This document shows, piece by piece, positions 28,043-36,452 of a stretch of 64,000 bases of DNA. This DNA is from Streptomyces lydicus. Its GTDB lineage: Bacteria; Actinomycetota; Actinomycetes; Streptomycetales; Streptomycetaceae. Positions within the stretch are counted from its first letter, which is position 1, and every line of letters begins with the position of its first letter. The notes beneath the pieces were generated by a model. That model ran no database searches, was not told where the DNA came from, and worked only from the letters and a program-made list of their open reading frames with translations. The stretch spans positions 131,723 to 195,722 of the forward strand of contig NZ_JNZA01000010.1 in NCBI RefSeq assembly GCF_000717345.1. Reading direction: 5' to 3'. Position numbers and translations under genes: made by a program.

Positions 28043-29122
28043 TCAGGTGCGCCGGGCGATCACCCGGTAGGCGTTGGCCAGCCGCGTGCGCCGGGCGAGC
28101 GGGGCCAGCAGCAGGTCGAGGCCGAACAGCACCAGGAGCACGGGCGTGGCGGCCGCCAGGGCCAGCGCGCGGACCGTGCGCCGCACCGGGCCCGGGGAGG
28201 CCGGCAGCCACGGCAGGTCCTGGGCCGGCAGCACGGCCTTGAGCAGGTTCAGCGCCGCGGACGTGAGATCGGTGGGGACGTGCGGCTCGCGCCGGCCGGC
28301 GGCCACGACGGTGAAGCCCTGCTCGGTCAGCGCGGTACGGAGGTTGTCCAGCGGGACGAGGTGGAGGTGCTGGGGCTGGAGCCACGGTCCCCACCACCGG
28401 CCGAGCAGCCGGGCCGCGGCGGACTGCGGGTCGGGCACCTCGATCAGCAGGTGCCCGCCGGGACGCAGGACCCGGTGCGCGGCGGCCAGTTCCCGCCGGG
28501 GCGCCGTGGTGTGTTCCAGGTAGTGGTGCATGCTCACCACGTCGTAGCGGCCGGCCAGCCGGGCGGCGAGGTCCGGGAAGGAGCCCCGGTAGGCCCGCTC
28601 GATCCGGCCGCTGCGCGCCCCGCTCTCCACGCCCTCGCCCAGGTCGAGCCCGTGGAACGCGGTCCCCGGGTGGATCTTCCGGGCCTCGGCGCAGAAGTGG
28701 CCGTGGCCGGTGCCCACGTCCAGCCAGCGGGCCGGGCGGCCGAACGGCAGCAGGGCCCGGGCGCGCGACCGGTAGAGCCGGACGGCGAGCGGCGAGACGG
28801 CCGTCCGTGCCATCGTCGACCGGCCCAGGCCGTCGTAGCAGTCGCGGTAGTAGAACGCCAGGCCGTCGTCGCCGAGCCGGGGGTTCTGGAACACGTGCCC
28901 GCAGTCGCGGCACTCGTCGAGCACGAAGTGCCCGGGTTTGCCCTGGAGGTGGTCGGTGGTGCGCAGCCGGCGGCGGAGGCGGCCGGAGTCGCACCACGGG
29001 CAGCTGGTGCGCCGCTCCTCGAAGAACCGCCCCGTGCCGTCCTTCAGTTCGTCCAGGTAGCGCGGCCGGCGGGCGGCGACCCGGGCACGCCGTCCACCCC
29101 GGTCCGGCGGCGGCCCGCTCAT
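28043..29122 (-). CDS. SAM-dependent methyltransferase with N-terminal zinc ribbon
   Basis: This is a 359-residue class I methyltransferase. The N-terminus has a cysteine zinc ribbon (CPWC, then ECRDCGHVFQNPR), as in C-methyltransferases and glycolipid-modifying enzymes. SAM motif I is WLDVGTGHGHF, followed by DVVSMHHYLEHT and the PGGHLLIEVPDP strand. A C-terminal hydrophobic segment (ALALAAATPVLLVLFGLDLLL) suggests membrane attachment, which is unusual for a simple methyltransferase and fits a lipid acceptor. The ATG overlaps the acyltransferase TGA (ATGA), so the two are translationally coupled. Confidence 0.85.
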   Translation of the reverse strand: MSGPPPDRGGRRARVAARRPRYLDELKDGTGRFFEERRTSCPWCDSGRLRRRLRTTDHLQGKPGHFVLDECRDCGHVFQNPRLGDDGLAFYYRDCYDGLGRSTMARTAVSPLAVRLYRSRARALLPFGRPARWLDVGTGHGHFCAEARKIHPGTAFHGLDLGEGVESGARSGRIERAYRGSFPDLAARLAGRYDVVSMHHYLEHTTAPRRELAAAHRVLRPGGHLLIEVPDPQSAAARLLGRWWGPWLQPQHLHLVPLDNLRTALTEQGFTVVAAGRREPHVPTDLTSAALNLLKAVLPAQDLPWLPASPGPVRRTVRALALAAATPVLLVLFGLDLLLAPLARRTRLANAYRVIARRT

Positions 29123-30273
29123 GACGAACCCCGTCCGGCGGTGGCCCTCCTGGGCACGCGATGTCGTCCGCCGGGGGTGGGGCGGGGCGCCGAGAAGCGG
29201 CGCACACACGGCCGCTCGACCCCCGTGTACAGCAGCCAGGCGGCCGCCAGCGCGAGGGGCAGCCCGACGAGTACGGCCCCCAGCCGGCTCCAGCCGAGCC
29301 CGGTCAGGCACAGGTAGACCACGCCCAGCACCATGAAGTGCACGAGGTACAGGGCGTAGGAGATCTCCCCGAGGAGGACCAGCGGCGGGGTCCGCAGCAG
29401 CGAGGGCCGGCCGCGCAGGTCCAGCTCGGCGACGGCATGCACCAGCAGGACGAGCGGCAGCGCGGTCGCGGCCGCGTACATGTAGACGTACGGCAGGAAG
29501 GACGAGTTGACCAGCAGGGTGCTGATCACGCCCAGCGCCGCGGGCAGCACGGCGAGCCGCGGCAGCCGGAGCCCGGTCGCCCGGATCCGGGCCGCCATCA
29601 TGCCGAGGACGAATTCCGGCAGGCGGGCCAGCGGCAGCATGTACACGCACCAGTAGCCGGTGAAGAACGACCCGTCGGGGTTGAGGACCGTCTCGCACAG
29701 CAGCGGCCACGCCCAGACGAGTGCGAGGGCGCCCGCCGCGCCGGCCAGCAGCCCGCGGCGGGACAGCCGCGCGACCCAGGGCCGGAGCACGGGGAAGAGC
29801 AGGTAGAAGAACATCTCCGCGGCCAGCGACCAGGAGACGGGGTTTCCCGCGGAGACGAAACTCCGGCTGGGCACCCAGGTGTTCACCAGGAACAGGGCGG
29901 CGAGATGGGCCACCACGCCCGGGGCGTTCGCGGCCGCGGTGCCGGCGCAGGCGAGCGCGATCAGGACCACGCACCAGGTGAGGACGTGGTTGGGCAGGAT
30001 CTTCGCGGCCCGCCGCCGCCAGAAGGCCCGTGCGGTGTCGTCCGGCCGCGCCGAGTGCATCAGCACGTATCCGCTGAGGACGAAGAACAGCGAGACCGCG
30101 CTCGCGCCCACCCACACCTGCGGGCCGAGCGTTGTGGCGAGCCGCGGATCGGTCAGCAGCGCGCAGTGGGTGAAGACGACCCCGCCCGCGGCGGCGAACC
30201 GCAGACCGGTCAGCGAGGGCAGTCTGGCGGGGCGGGGCCCGGGGCCGGACGAGGACCGGGGGAGTGGACGCAT
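29119..30273 (-). CDS. membrane acyltransferase (acyltransferase-3/OafA family)
   Basis: This 384-residue integral membrane O-acyltransferase has about ten helices. Near the start, GGVVFTHCALL carries the catalytic His. FWRRRAAKILPNHVLTWC gives the Arg-x10-His feature of the family. GEISYALYLVHFMVLG lies close to the C-terminus. The ATG at 30273 is used because AGGAGG lies six bases before it. It is the first gene of the acyltransferase-methyltransferase-glycosyltransferase set. It would transfer an acyl or acetyl group across the membrane onto a sugar or lipid headgroup. Confidence 0.87.
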   Translation of the reverse strand: MRPLPRSSSGPGPRPARLPSLTGLRFAAAGGVVFTHCALLTDPRLATTLGPQVWVGASAVSLFFVLSGYVLMHSARPDDTARAFWRRRAAKILPNHVLTWCVVLIALACAGTAAANAPGVVAHLAALFLVNTWVPSRSFVSAGNPVSWSLAAEMFFYLLFPVLRPWVARLSRRGLLAGAAGALALVWAWPLLCETVLNPDGSFFTGYWCVYMLPLARLPEFVLGMMAARIRATGLRLPRLAVLPAALGVISTLLVNSSFLPYVYMYAAATALPLVLLVHAVAELDLRGRPSLLRTPPLVLLGEISYALYLVHFMVLGVVYLCLTGLGWSRLGAVLVGLPLALAAAWLLYTGVERPCVRRFSAPRPTPGGRHRVPRRATAGRGSS

Positions 30274-30330
30274 ACATGGCCTCCTGCGAGCGAAGCCCAG
30301 GCCGATGACCGCCACTCACCTGCAAAATGA

Positions 30331-30407
30331 CGCGCGAGGGGGCCGCCCTGGACCGGTGTGCACGACTGATCGGTCTCCGTGCAACGGAATGGGCGGCCCC
30401 TCGCGCG
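30331..30407. repeat. long inverted repeat in the gap before the acyltransferase
   Basis: CGCGCGAGGGGGCCGCCC (30331-30348) and GGGCGGCCCCTCGCGCG (30391-30407) pair over 17 bp with one bulged base and a 42-base loop. It occupies the 255-base gap between namZ and the acyltransferase start, where no gene is visible. It is a plausible terminator for namZ, or a small inverted-repeat element. Confidence 0.5.
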
Positions 30408-30528
30408 GTTGGCTCGATTGACCCACCGCGGCACACCCCCGGCATAGGGGAGGCGGACCTATTTCACCCGTACGGCCCAGCCGCCCCGGCGAGGGCGCCG
30501 GTGCTCTCCTTCGCTTCGCGGCGAGGCG

Positions 30529-31824
30529 TCAGGAAGCGTGCGGATAGCGCAGGTACCGGGCCCGCACGGAGCGGAAGGCGGTCAGGGCCGGCTGCCAGGC
30601 GGCGACGATCTCCTCGGTCCCCGCGCCCGCGTCGATCATCGTGCGGACCGTCGAGGAGCCGGTGAGCCGGTCGATGCCATTGTCCGGCCGCCAGGCGAAA
30701 CCGTTCCAGACCCGCTTCGCGGTCACCAGCAGCGCGATGCCGGTGCGCACCGGGTCGAACGCCTCCCGGTCGTGGACGTGGAGCTGGACGCCGCCGATGG
30801 TCTTCCCCTGGAACTTGGAGAAGGTGGGGGCGAAGTACGCCTCCCTGAAGTGCACGCCGGGCAGGGCGAGTTCGTTGGCGGCCGCCGCCCAGCGGTGGTC
30901 GATGCCGTCGGCGCCCAGCAGCTCGAAGGGACGGGTGGTGCCGCGCCCCTCGGACAGGTTGGTGCCCTCGAAGAGGCAGGTGCCCGAGTAGACCAGGGCG
31001 GTGTCCGGGGTGGGCATGTTGGGGCTCGGGGGCACCCAGGGCAGCCCGGTCGCGTCGTGGAAGTCGCCGCGCCGCCAGCCGGTCATCAGCACGGTCTCCA
31101 GCTCGACCGGGCGCCCGGCCGCCTTCGGCACGAACTCGCCGTTGAACAGCAGTGCCAGCTCGGCCACCGTCATGCCGTGCGCCTGCGCGATCGGCTCCCG
31201 GCCGACGAAGGAGGCGTACGCCTTGTCCAGTACCGGGCCGGTGGCGGCGCGTCCGGTGACGGGGTTGGGGCGGTCCAGGACCACGAAGCGCTTGCCCGCG
31301 AGGACGGCGGCCACCATGCAGTCGTAGAGCGTCCAGATGTAGGTGTAGAAGCGCGCGCCGACGTCCTGGATGTCGAAGACGACCGTGTCCACGCCGGAGG
31401 CGGTGAAGATGTCGGCGAGGGCCCGGCCGCTCTTGTTGTACGTGTCGTAGACCGGCAGCCCGGTGGCCGGGTCGTCGTAGCGGCCCTCGGAGCCGCCGGC
31501 CTGCGCGGTGCCGCGGAAGCCGTGCTCCGGGCCGAAGACGGCGATCAGGCGCACCCGGTCGTCGGCGTGCAGCACGTCGACGATGTGCGCGACGTCCGGG
31601 GTGACACCGGTGGGGTTGGTGACGACGCCGACCCGGCGGCCGGCCAGGAGGCGGTAGCCGTCGGCGGCCAGCCGGTCGAAGCCGGTGTGCACCCGCCGTC
31701 GTCGGTGGCCGGGCGCCGGGCCGGCCGCCCGTGCGGGCGCCGCGGCCGCGGTCAGGGCCGCGCCGGCCGCTCCGGTCGCGGCCAGATGCCCCAGCAGCAG
31801 GCGTCTCGACAGAGCCATCCGCAC
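30529..31824 (-). CDS. NamZ-type exo-beta-N-acetylmuramidase (DUF1343, GH171)
   Basis: This is a 431-residue exported enzyme. The N-terminus has SRRLLLGHLAATGAAGAALT, a Tat-like twin-arginine signal. The mature DUF1343 domain starts about residue 46 (VHTGFDRLAADGYRLL) and contains the conserved GVVTNPTG, FGPEHGFRG and VVFDIQDVGARFYTYI motifs, with PSPNMPTPDTALVYSGTCLFEGTN later. Family members release terminal MurNAc from peptidoglycan fragments, with the Glu and Asp of the EHGFRG region involved. It would act in wall recycling or in scavenging of other bacteria's walls. It is divergent from the SDR gene across an operator-bearing gap. Confidence 0.88.
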   Translation of the reverse strand: MRMALSRRLLLGHLAATGAAGAALTAAAAPARAAGPAPGHRRRRVHTGFDRLAADGYRLLAGRRVGVVTNPTGVTPDVAHIVDVLHADDRVRLIAVFGPEHGFRGTAQAGGSEGRYDDPATGLPVYDTYNKSGRALADIFTASGVDTVVFDIQDVGARFYTYIWTLYDCMVAAVLAGKRFVVLDRPNPVTGRAATGPVLDKAYASFVGREPIAQAHGMTVAELALLFNGEFVPKAAGRPVELETVLMTGWRRGDFHDATGLPWVPPSPNMPTPDTALVYSGTCLFEGTNLSEGRGTTRPFELLGADGIDHRWAAAANELALPGVHFREAYFAPTFSKFQGKTIGGVQLHVHDREAFDPVRTGIALLVTAKRVWNGFAWRPDNGIDRLTGSSTVRTMIDAGAGTEEIVAAWQPALTAFRSVRARYLRYPHAS

Positions 31825-31934
31825 ACCTCCGTGATCAACAGAATCGACCGGGTACGTGTCGTGCGCACGCTAACGCGCCACGGCGCGGCGGGGAACATGC
31901 CGGGCCGCGGCGGAAACCGGCTCTTCCGCTGGGA

Positions 31935-31955
31935 CATACCGACTGGTTAGTCTGC
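31935..31955. promoter_or_regulatory. TetR operator copy (ACATACCGACTGGTTAGTC) before the SDR gene
   Basis: CATACCGACTGGTTAGTCTG sits about 40 bases before the GTG of the SDR gene at 31992. Its left half, ATACCGACTRGT, is shared with the near-perfect palindrome at 37560 before the phosphotransferase gene. Both genes belong to the cluster around the TetR at 34565, so a shared repressor is likely. Confidence 0.6.
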
Positions 31956-31991
31956 CCTCGGCCGATCCGAGCGACCGAGGGAGACCCAGCA

Positions 31992-32762
31992 GTGGAAGCC
32001 GTCAGGGACAAAGCCGTCGTCGTGACCGGGGCGGGCGGGGGGATCGGCGCCGCCCTGGCCCGCCGCTTCGCCGCCGAGGGCGCCCGGGTCGTGGTCAACG
32101 ACCTGGACGAGGCCAAGGCCCGCAAGACCGCCGAGGAGATCGGGGCGCTCGCGGTGCCCGGCGACGCCTCGGCCGTCGTCCCGCTCGCCCGCGAGGCGCT
32201 CGGCGGCGCGGTCGACATCTTCTGCGCCAACGCCGGGGTCGGCACCGGCGGCGGCCCCGACGCACCGGACGACGACTGGGCGCTGGCCTGGGACGTCAAC
32301 GTCATGGCCCATGTCCGGGCGGCGCGCGAGCTGGTGCCGGAGTGGCTGGCGCGCGGCAGCGGACGCTTCATCTCCACCGTCTCCGCCGCCGGGCTGCTCA
32401 CCATGGTCGCCGCGGCCCCCTACAGCGTCACCAAGCACGGTGCGTACGCCTTCGCCGAGTGGCTCTCGCTGACCTACCGGCACCGCGGCATCGACGTGCA
32501 CGCCATCTGCCCGCAGGGCGTACGCACCGACATGCTGGCCGCCACCGGGACCGCCGGGGACCTCGTGCTGACCCCCACCGCCGTCGAGCCCGAGGACGTC
32601 GCCGAGGCGCTCTTCGCGGCCATGGCCGAGGGCCGCTTCCTGGTGCTGCCGCACCCCGAGGTCGCGGACTACTACACCGCGCGGGCCGCCGACCCCGACC
32701 GCTGGCTCGGCGGGATGAACCACCTCCAGCGGAAGCTGGAGGAGGCCGAGGGCCGCGCGTAG
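31992..32762 (+). CDS. short-chain dehydrogenase/reductase (SDR)
   Basis: This 256-residue NAD(P)-dependent classical SDR has the cofactor motif TGAGGGIG, the NAG segment CANAGVGTG, the Ser in STVSAAG and the catalytic Tyr-x3-Lys in YSVTKHG. Translation starts at GTG 31992; GAGGGAGA lies 8-15 bases ahead. It is the first gene of the (SDR)-(acyl-CoA ligase)-(TetR) plus-strand operon. It probably performs the hydroxyacyl or keto step on an acyl-CoA, or oxidises an alcohol substrate; which one is not determinable. Confidence 0.9.
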   Translation: MEAVRDKAVVVTGAGGGIGAALARRFAAEGARVVVNDLDEAKARKTAEEIGALAVPGDASAVVPLAREALGGAVDIFCANAGVGTGGGPDAPDDDWALAWDVNVMAHVRAARELVPEWLARGSGRFISTVSAAGLLTMVAAAPYSVTKHGAYAFAEWLSLTYRHRGIDVHAICPQGVRTDMLAATGTAGDLVLTPTAVEPEDVAEALFAAMAEGRFLVLPHPEVADYYTARAADPDRWLGGMNHLQRKLEEAEGRA

Positions 32763-32876
32763 GGCCGCTCCGGACGGGGTGGCGGCCCGGCCGGGCCCGG
32801 CGCGCGCCACCCCACCGCACCTCAGGTGTTCCCCCGCAGGGATGATCTGGCGATCAGGAAGAAAGGGCCGCACCCG

Positions 32877-34538
32877 ATGACCTCCTACCAGGACAAGCCG
32901 TGGCTGGCGCAGCTCACCGAAGCCCAGCGCGCCCCCGTCCAGCCGCCCCCCTCGACACTGCACGCGTTCCGCGCGGCGGTCCGGGCCGTCCCCGACCGCA
33001 CGGCGCTCGCCTACTTCGACGGCCGGCTGTCCTACGCCGAGACCGACGCGCTCTCCGACGGCGTCGCCGCCCACCTCGCCGCACGTGGATTCCGCCGCGG
33101 CGACCGGGCCGCGGTCATGCTGCAGAACACCCCGCACTTCGTGCTGGCCCTGCTCGGCGTCTGGAAGGCAGGCGGGGTGGTCGTCCCCGTCAACCCCATG
33201 TACAAGTCGGCCGAGATGCGGCACATCCTGGACGACGCCGAGGTCACCGCCGTCATCTGCGCCGACCGCACCTGGGACGGCTTCCTGCGCGCCACCGCCG
33301 CCGGGGCGCCGTCCGTGCGGATCGCGCTCACCGCCTGCGAGCGGGAGCTGCAGACCCGCGACGACGCCCGGGTGCTGCGCGGCGAGCCGCTCGGCCCGCA
33401 GGAGGACGCCGACGACCTGCTCGCGGTGGCCCGCGGCGCGGGCCGGCTCCGTGCGGCGCCCGCCGATCCCGGGCTCACCGCCGACGACGTCGCCCTGATC
33501 AGCTACACCTCCGGCACCTCCGGCACCCCCAAGGGCGCCACCAACACCCACGGCAACATCGCCTACAACGCCGAACGCCAGCGCACCGGCCTCGGCCTGC
33601 CCGAAGGCGCCACCTACTTCGCACTCGCCCCGCTCTTCCACATCACCGGCATGGTCTGCGAACTGGCCGCCTGCGTCGCCAACGCGGGCACCCTCGCGCT
33701 CGCCTACCGCTTCGAGGCCGGCGTCGTCCTGGACGCCTTCCTGGAGCACCGGCCCGCCTACACCGTCGGCCCCTCCACCGCCTACATGGCGCTGATGGCC
33801 CACCCCGGCGTGACCCGCGACCACTTCGCGTCCTTCGTGACGATGTCCTCCGGCGGCGCGCCGCTGCCGCCCGTGCTGGTCGAGAAGTTCCGCGCCGGCT
33901 TCGGCCCGTACCTCCACAACGGCTACGGTCTGACCGAGTGCACCGCCCCCTGCGCCAGCGTCCCGCCCGGCAGGCAGGCGCCGGTCGACAAGGTCTCCGG
34001 GACGCTCGCGGTCGGCGTGCCCGGCCCCGACACCGTCGTCCGGATCCTCGGTGAGGACGGCCGGGAGCTGCCGTTCGGCGAACCGGGCGAGATCGCGGTG
34101 CGCGGCCCGCAGGTCGTCCCCGGCTACTGGCGCCGCCCCGACGCCACCGCCGAGGCCATCCCCGACGGTGAACTGCGCACCGGCGACATCGGCTTCATGG
34201 ACCCCGACGGCTGGCTCTACGTCGTCGACCGCAAGAAGGACATGATCAACGCCTCCGGCTTCAAGGTGTGGCCGCGCGAGGTCGAGGACGTGCTGTACAG
34301 CCACCCGGCGGTGCGCGAGGCGGCGGTCGTCGGCGTGCCCGACGCCTACCGCGGCGAGACCGTCAAGGCGTATGTCAGCCTGCGTCCCGGTGCCGCGCCG
34401 CAACCCGCCGAGCTGGCCGCGTACTGCAAGGAACGGCTCGCGGCGTACAAATATCCCCGTGAGGTGGAGATCCTGGCAGAGCTCCCGAAGACCACGAGTG
34501 GCAAGATCCTCCGACGGGAGCTGCGCCACCGCGCATGA
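32877..34538 (+). CDS. acyl-CoA synthetase (AMP-forming fatty acid-type ligase)
   Basis: This 553-residue ANL-family ligase adenylates a carboxylic acid and transfers it to CoA. The P-loop-like motif is YTSGTSGTPKGAT, the adenylate-binding region is NGYGLTECTAP, and the hinge is GELRTGDIGFMDPDGWLYVVDRKKD. The catalytic lysine is in PKTTSGKILRREL near the C-terminus. The N-terminal half resembles long- or branched-chain acid ligases. The gene starts at ATG 32877; AGGAAGAAAGGG is ahead. It is followed by the TetR gene with possible overlap, which makes a substrate-activated regulon likely. Confidence 0.9.
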   Translation: MTSYQDKPWLAQLTEAQRAPVQPPPSTLHAFRAAVRAVPDRTALAYFDGRLSYAETDALSDGVAAHLAARGFRRGDRAAVMLQNTPHFVLALLGVWKAGGVVVPVNPMYKSAEMRHILDDAEVTAVICADRTWDGFLRATAAGAPSVRIALTACERELQTRDDARVLRGEPLGPQEDADDLLAVARGAGRLRAAPADPGLTADDVALISYTSGTSGTPKGATNTHGNIAYNAERQRTGLGLPEGATYFALAPLFHITGMVCELAACVANAGTLALAYRFEAGVVLDAFLEHRPAYTVGPSTAYMALMAHPGVTRDHFASFVTMSSGGAPLPPVLVEKFRAGFGPYLHNGYGLTECTAPCASVPPGRQAPVDKVSGTLAVGVPGPDTVVRILGEDGRELPFGEPGEIAVRGPQVVPGYWRRPDATAEAIPDGELRTGDIGFMDPDGWLYVVDRKKDMINASGFKVWPREVEDVLYSHPAVREAAVVGVPDAYRGETVKAYVSLRPGAAPQPAELAAYCKERLAAYKYPREVEILAELPKTTSGKILRRELRHRA

Positions 34539-34564
34539 GGTACGACGAAGGACAGGTGAGGGCG

Positions 34565-35170
34565 ATGGCCGGCACGAAGGACGGCAACGGCAACGGTGGC
34601 GCGAAGCCGGTGGCCCAGCGGCTGCTGGCCACCGCCACCAGACTCTTCGCGGAGCAGGGCTACGACCGCACCTCCGTCCAGGAGATCGTCGATGCCGCGG
34701 GGGTCACCAAGGGCGCCCTCTACCACTACTTCGGCTCCAAGGACGATCTGCTGCACGAGGTCTACGGCCGGGTCCTGCGCCTCCAGCAGGAGCGCCTGGA
34801 CCACTTCGCGGGCGCCGACGCGCCCGTGGAGCAGCGGCTGCGGGACGCCGCCGCCGACGTGGTCGTCACCACCATCGAGAACCTCGACGACACCAAGATC
34901 TTCTTCCGTTCGATGCACCACCTCGGCCCGGAGAAGGACAAGCAGGTGCGCGCCGAGCGCCGGCGTTACCACGAGCGCTTCCGGGCGCTGATCGAGGAGG
35001 GCCAGCGCACCGGCGTGTTCGCCGACGACGTGCCCGCCGACCTCGTCGTGGACTACCACTTCGGCTCGGTGCACCACCTCGGCACGTGGTACCGCGAGGA
35101 CGGTCCGCTCACCCCCCAGCAGGTCGCCGACCACCTGGCCGACCTGCTGCTGCGGGCCCTGCGCCCGTAA
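34565..35170 (+). CDS. TetR-family regulator of the acyl-CoA cluster
   Basis: This is a 201-residue TetR regulator. The HTH spans about residues 12-60 (RLLATATRLFAEQGYDRTSV, then GVTKGALYHYFGSKDDLL), and the C-terminal domain belongs to TetR_C types linked to lipid catabolism. ATG 34565 has AGGTGAGG upstream. An in-frame ATG at 34535 would overlap the ligase stop as ATGA and is a real alternative. Matching sites before the SDR gene (31935) and the phosphotransferase gene (37560) suggest it represses both strands of the cluster, with an acyl-CoA as the likely inducer. Confidence 0.88.
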   Translation: MAGTKDGNGNGGAKPVAQRLLATATRLFAEQGYDRTSVQEIVDAAGVTKGALYHYFGSKDDLLHEVYGRVLRLQQERLDHFAGADAPVEQRLRDAAADVVVTTIENLDDTKIFFRSMHHLGPEKDKQVRAERRRYHERFRALIEEGQRTGVFADDVPADLVVDYHFGSVHHLGTWYREDGPLTPQQVADHLADLLLRALRP

Positions 35171-35186
35171 CGCCGGCACCCGCGCA

Positions 35187-35221
35187 CGGGCCCCGCGACC
35201 GCCTGCCGGTCGCGGGGCCCG
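35187..35221. terminator. bidirectional terminator
   Basis: CGGGCCCCGCGACCG and CGGTCGCGGGGCCCG form a perfect 15-bp stem with a 5-base loop between the convergent TetR and acyl-CoA dehydrogenase genes. Confidence 0.85.
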
Positions 35222-35232
35222 CCGCTCTTCGG

Positions 35233-36447
35233 CTACCGGTACTGCTTGAGCTCACGACGCGCCAGCGACCGCTGGTGCACCTCGTCGGGGCCGTCCGCCA
35301 GCCGCAGGGTCCGCGCGCCCGCCCACAGTTCGGCCAGCGGGAAGTCCTGGCTGACACCGCCCGCGCCGTGCAGCTGCACCGCCTTGTCGAGGATGTCCAC
35401 GACGGTGCGCGGGGTGGCGATCTTGATGGCCTGGATCTCGGTGTGCGCGCCCTTGTTGCCGACGGTGTCCATCAGCCAGGCCGTCTTCAGCACCAGCAGC
35501 CGCAGCTGCTCCACCGCCACCCGGGCGTCCGCGATCCACGCCTGGACCACGCCCTGCTGGGCCAGCGGCTTGCCGAAGGCGGTACGGCCCACCGCCCGGC
35601 GGCACATCAGCTCGATGGCCCGCTCGGCCATGCCGATCAGCCGCATGCAGTGGTGGATCCGGCCGGGGCCGAGCCGGGCCTGGGCGATGCCGAAGCCGCC
35701 GCCCTCCTCGCCGATCAGATTGCTCGCCGGCACCCGCACGTCGTGGAAGACCACCTCGGCGTGGCCGCCGTGCCAGTGGTCCTCGTAGCCGTAGACCTGC
35801 ATGGCGCGCCGCACCTCCAGGCCGGGGGTGTCGCGCGGCACCAGGATCATCGACTGCTGGCGGCGGATGTCCGCGCCGTCCGGGTCGGTCTTGCCCATCA
35901 CGATGAAGATCCGGCACAGCGGGTTCATCGCCCCGGAGATGTACCACTTGCGGCCGTTGATGACATATTCGTCGCCGTCCCGCTCGATCCGGGTCTCGAT
36001 GTTGGTGGCGTCCGACGAGGCCACCTCCGGCTCGGTCATCGCGAACGCCGACCGGATCTCACCGGCCAGCAGCGGCTCCAGCCACTGCTTCTGCTGCGCC
36101 TCGTCGCCGAACTGCGCCAGCACCTCCATGTTGCCGGTGTCCGGCGCCGCGCAGTTCAGCGCGGTGGGCGCCAACTGAGGGCTGCGGCCGGTGATTTCGG
36201 CCAGCGGCGCGTACTGGAGGTTCGTCAGCCCGGCACCGTGCTCCCGGTCCGGGAGGAAGAGGTTCCACAGCCCCTGCTTCCGGGCCTCGGCCTTCAGCTC
36301 CTCGACGATCGCCGGGGTGTCCCACGGCGAGGCGAGGCCGGCCCGCTGCTCACGGGCGGTCTCCTCGGCCGGGTGCACATGCTCGTCCATGAAGGTCAGG
36401 AGCCTCTCGCGGAGCTCCTGCGTACGGGCGTCGAATGCGAAGTCCAT
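35233..36447 (-). CDS. acyl-CoA dehydrogenase (ACAD10/11-like)
   Basis: This 404-residue flavoenzyme has the substrate/FAD region SAFAMTEPEVASSDATNI, GRKWYISGAMN, EEGGGFGIAQARLGPGR, and QLHGAGGVSQDFPL near the C-terminus. In this branch the usual ExxGTS end motif is replaced by LADGPDEVHQRS, as in ACAD10/11 enzymes, which act on longer or 4-hydroxy acyl-CoAs. It follows the phosphotransferase gene on the same strand with a 5-base gap, and the two belong together: vertebrate ACAD10/11 fuse an aminoglycoside-phosphotransferase-like kinase to this dehydrogenase. A 4-hydroxyacyl-CoA role is therefore a good inference. Confidence 0.92.
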   Translation of the reverse strand: MDFAFDARTQELRERLLTFMDEHVHPAEETAREQRAGLASPWDTPAIVEELKAEARKQGLWNLFLPDREHGAGLTNLQYAPLAEITGRSPQLAPTALNCAAPDTGNMEVLAQFGDEAQQKQWLEPLLAGEIRSAFAMTEPEVASSDATNIETRIERDGDEYVINGRKWYISGAMNPLCRIFIVMGKTDPDGADIRRQQSMILVPRDTPGLEVRRAMQVYGYEDHWHGGHAEVVFHDVRVPASNLIGEEGGGFGIAQARLGPGRIHHCMRLIGMAERAIELMCRRAVGRTAFGKPLAQQGVVQAWIADARVAVEQLRLLVLKTAWLMDTVGNKGAHTEIQAIKIATPRTVVDILDKAVQLHGAGGVSQDFPLAELWAGARTLRLADGPDEVHQRSLARRELKQYR

Positions 36448-36452
36448 GGGCC

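Noticed and set aside
29123..30445. Extension of the methyltransferase frame upstream over the acyltransferase gene
   Set aside because: It is out of frame with the acyltransferase, has no domain and is replaced by the clear ATGA overlap start at 29122.
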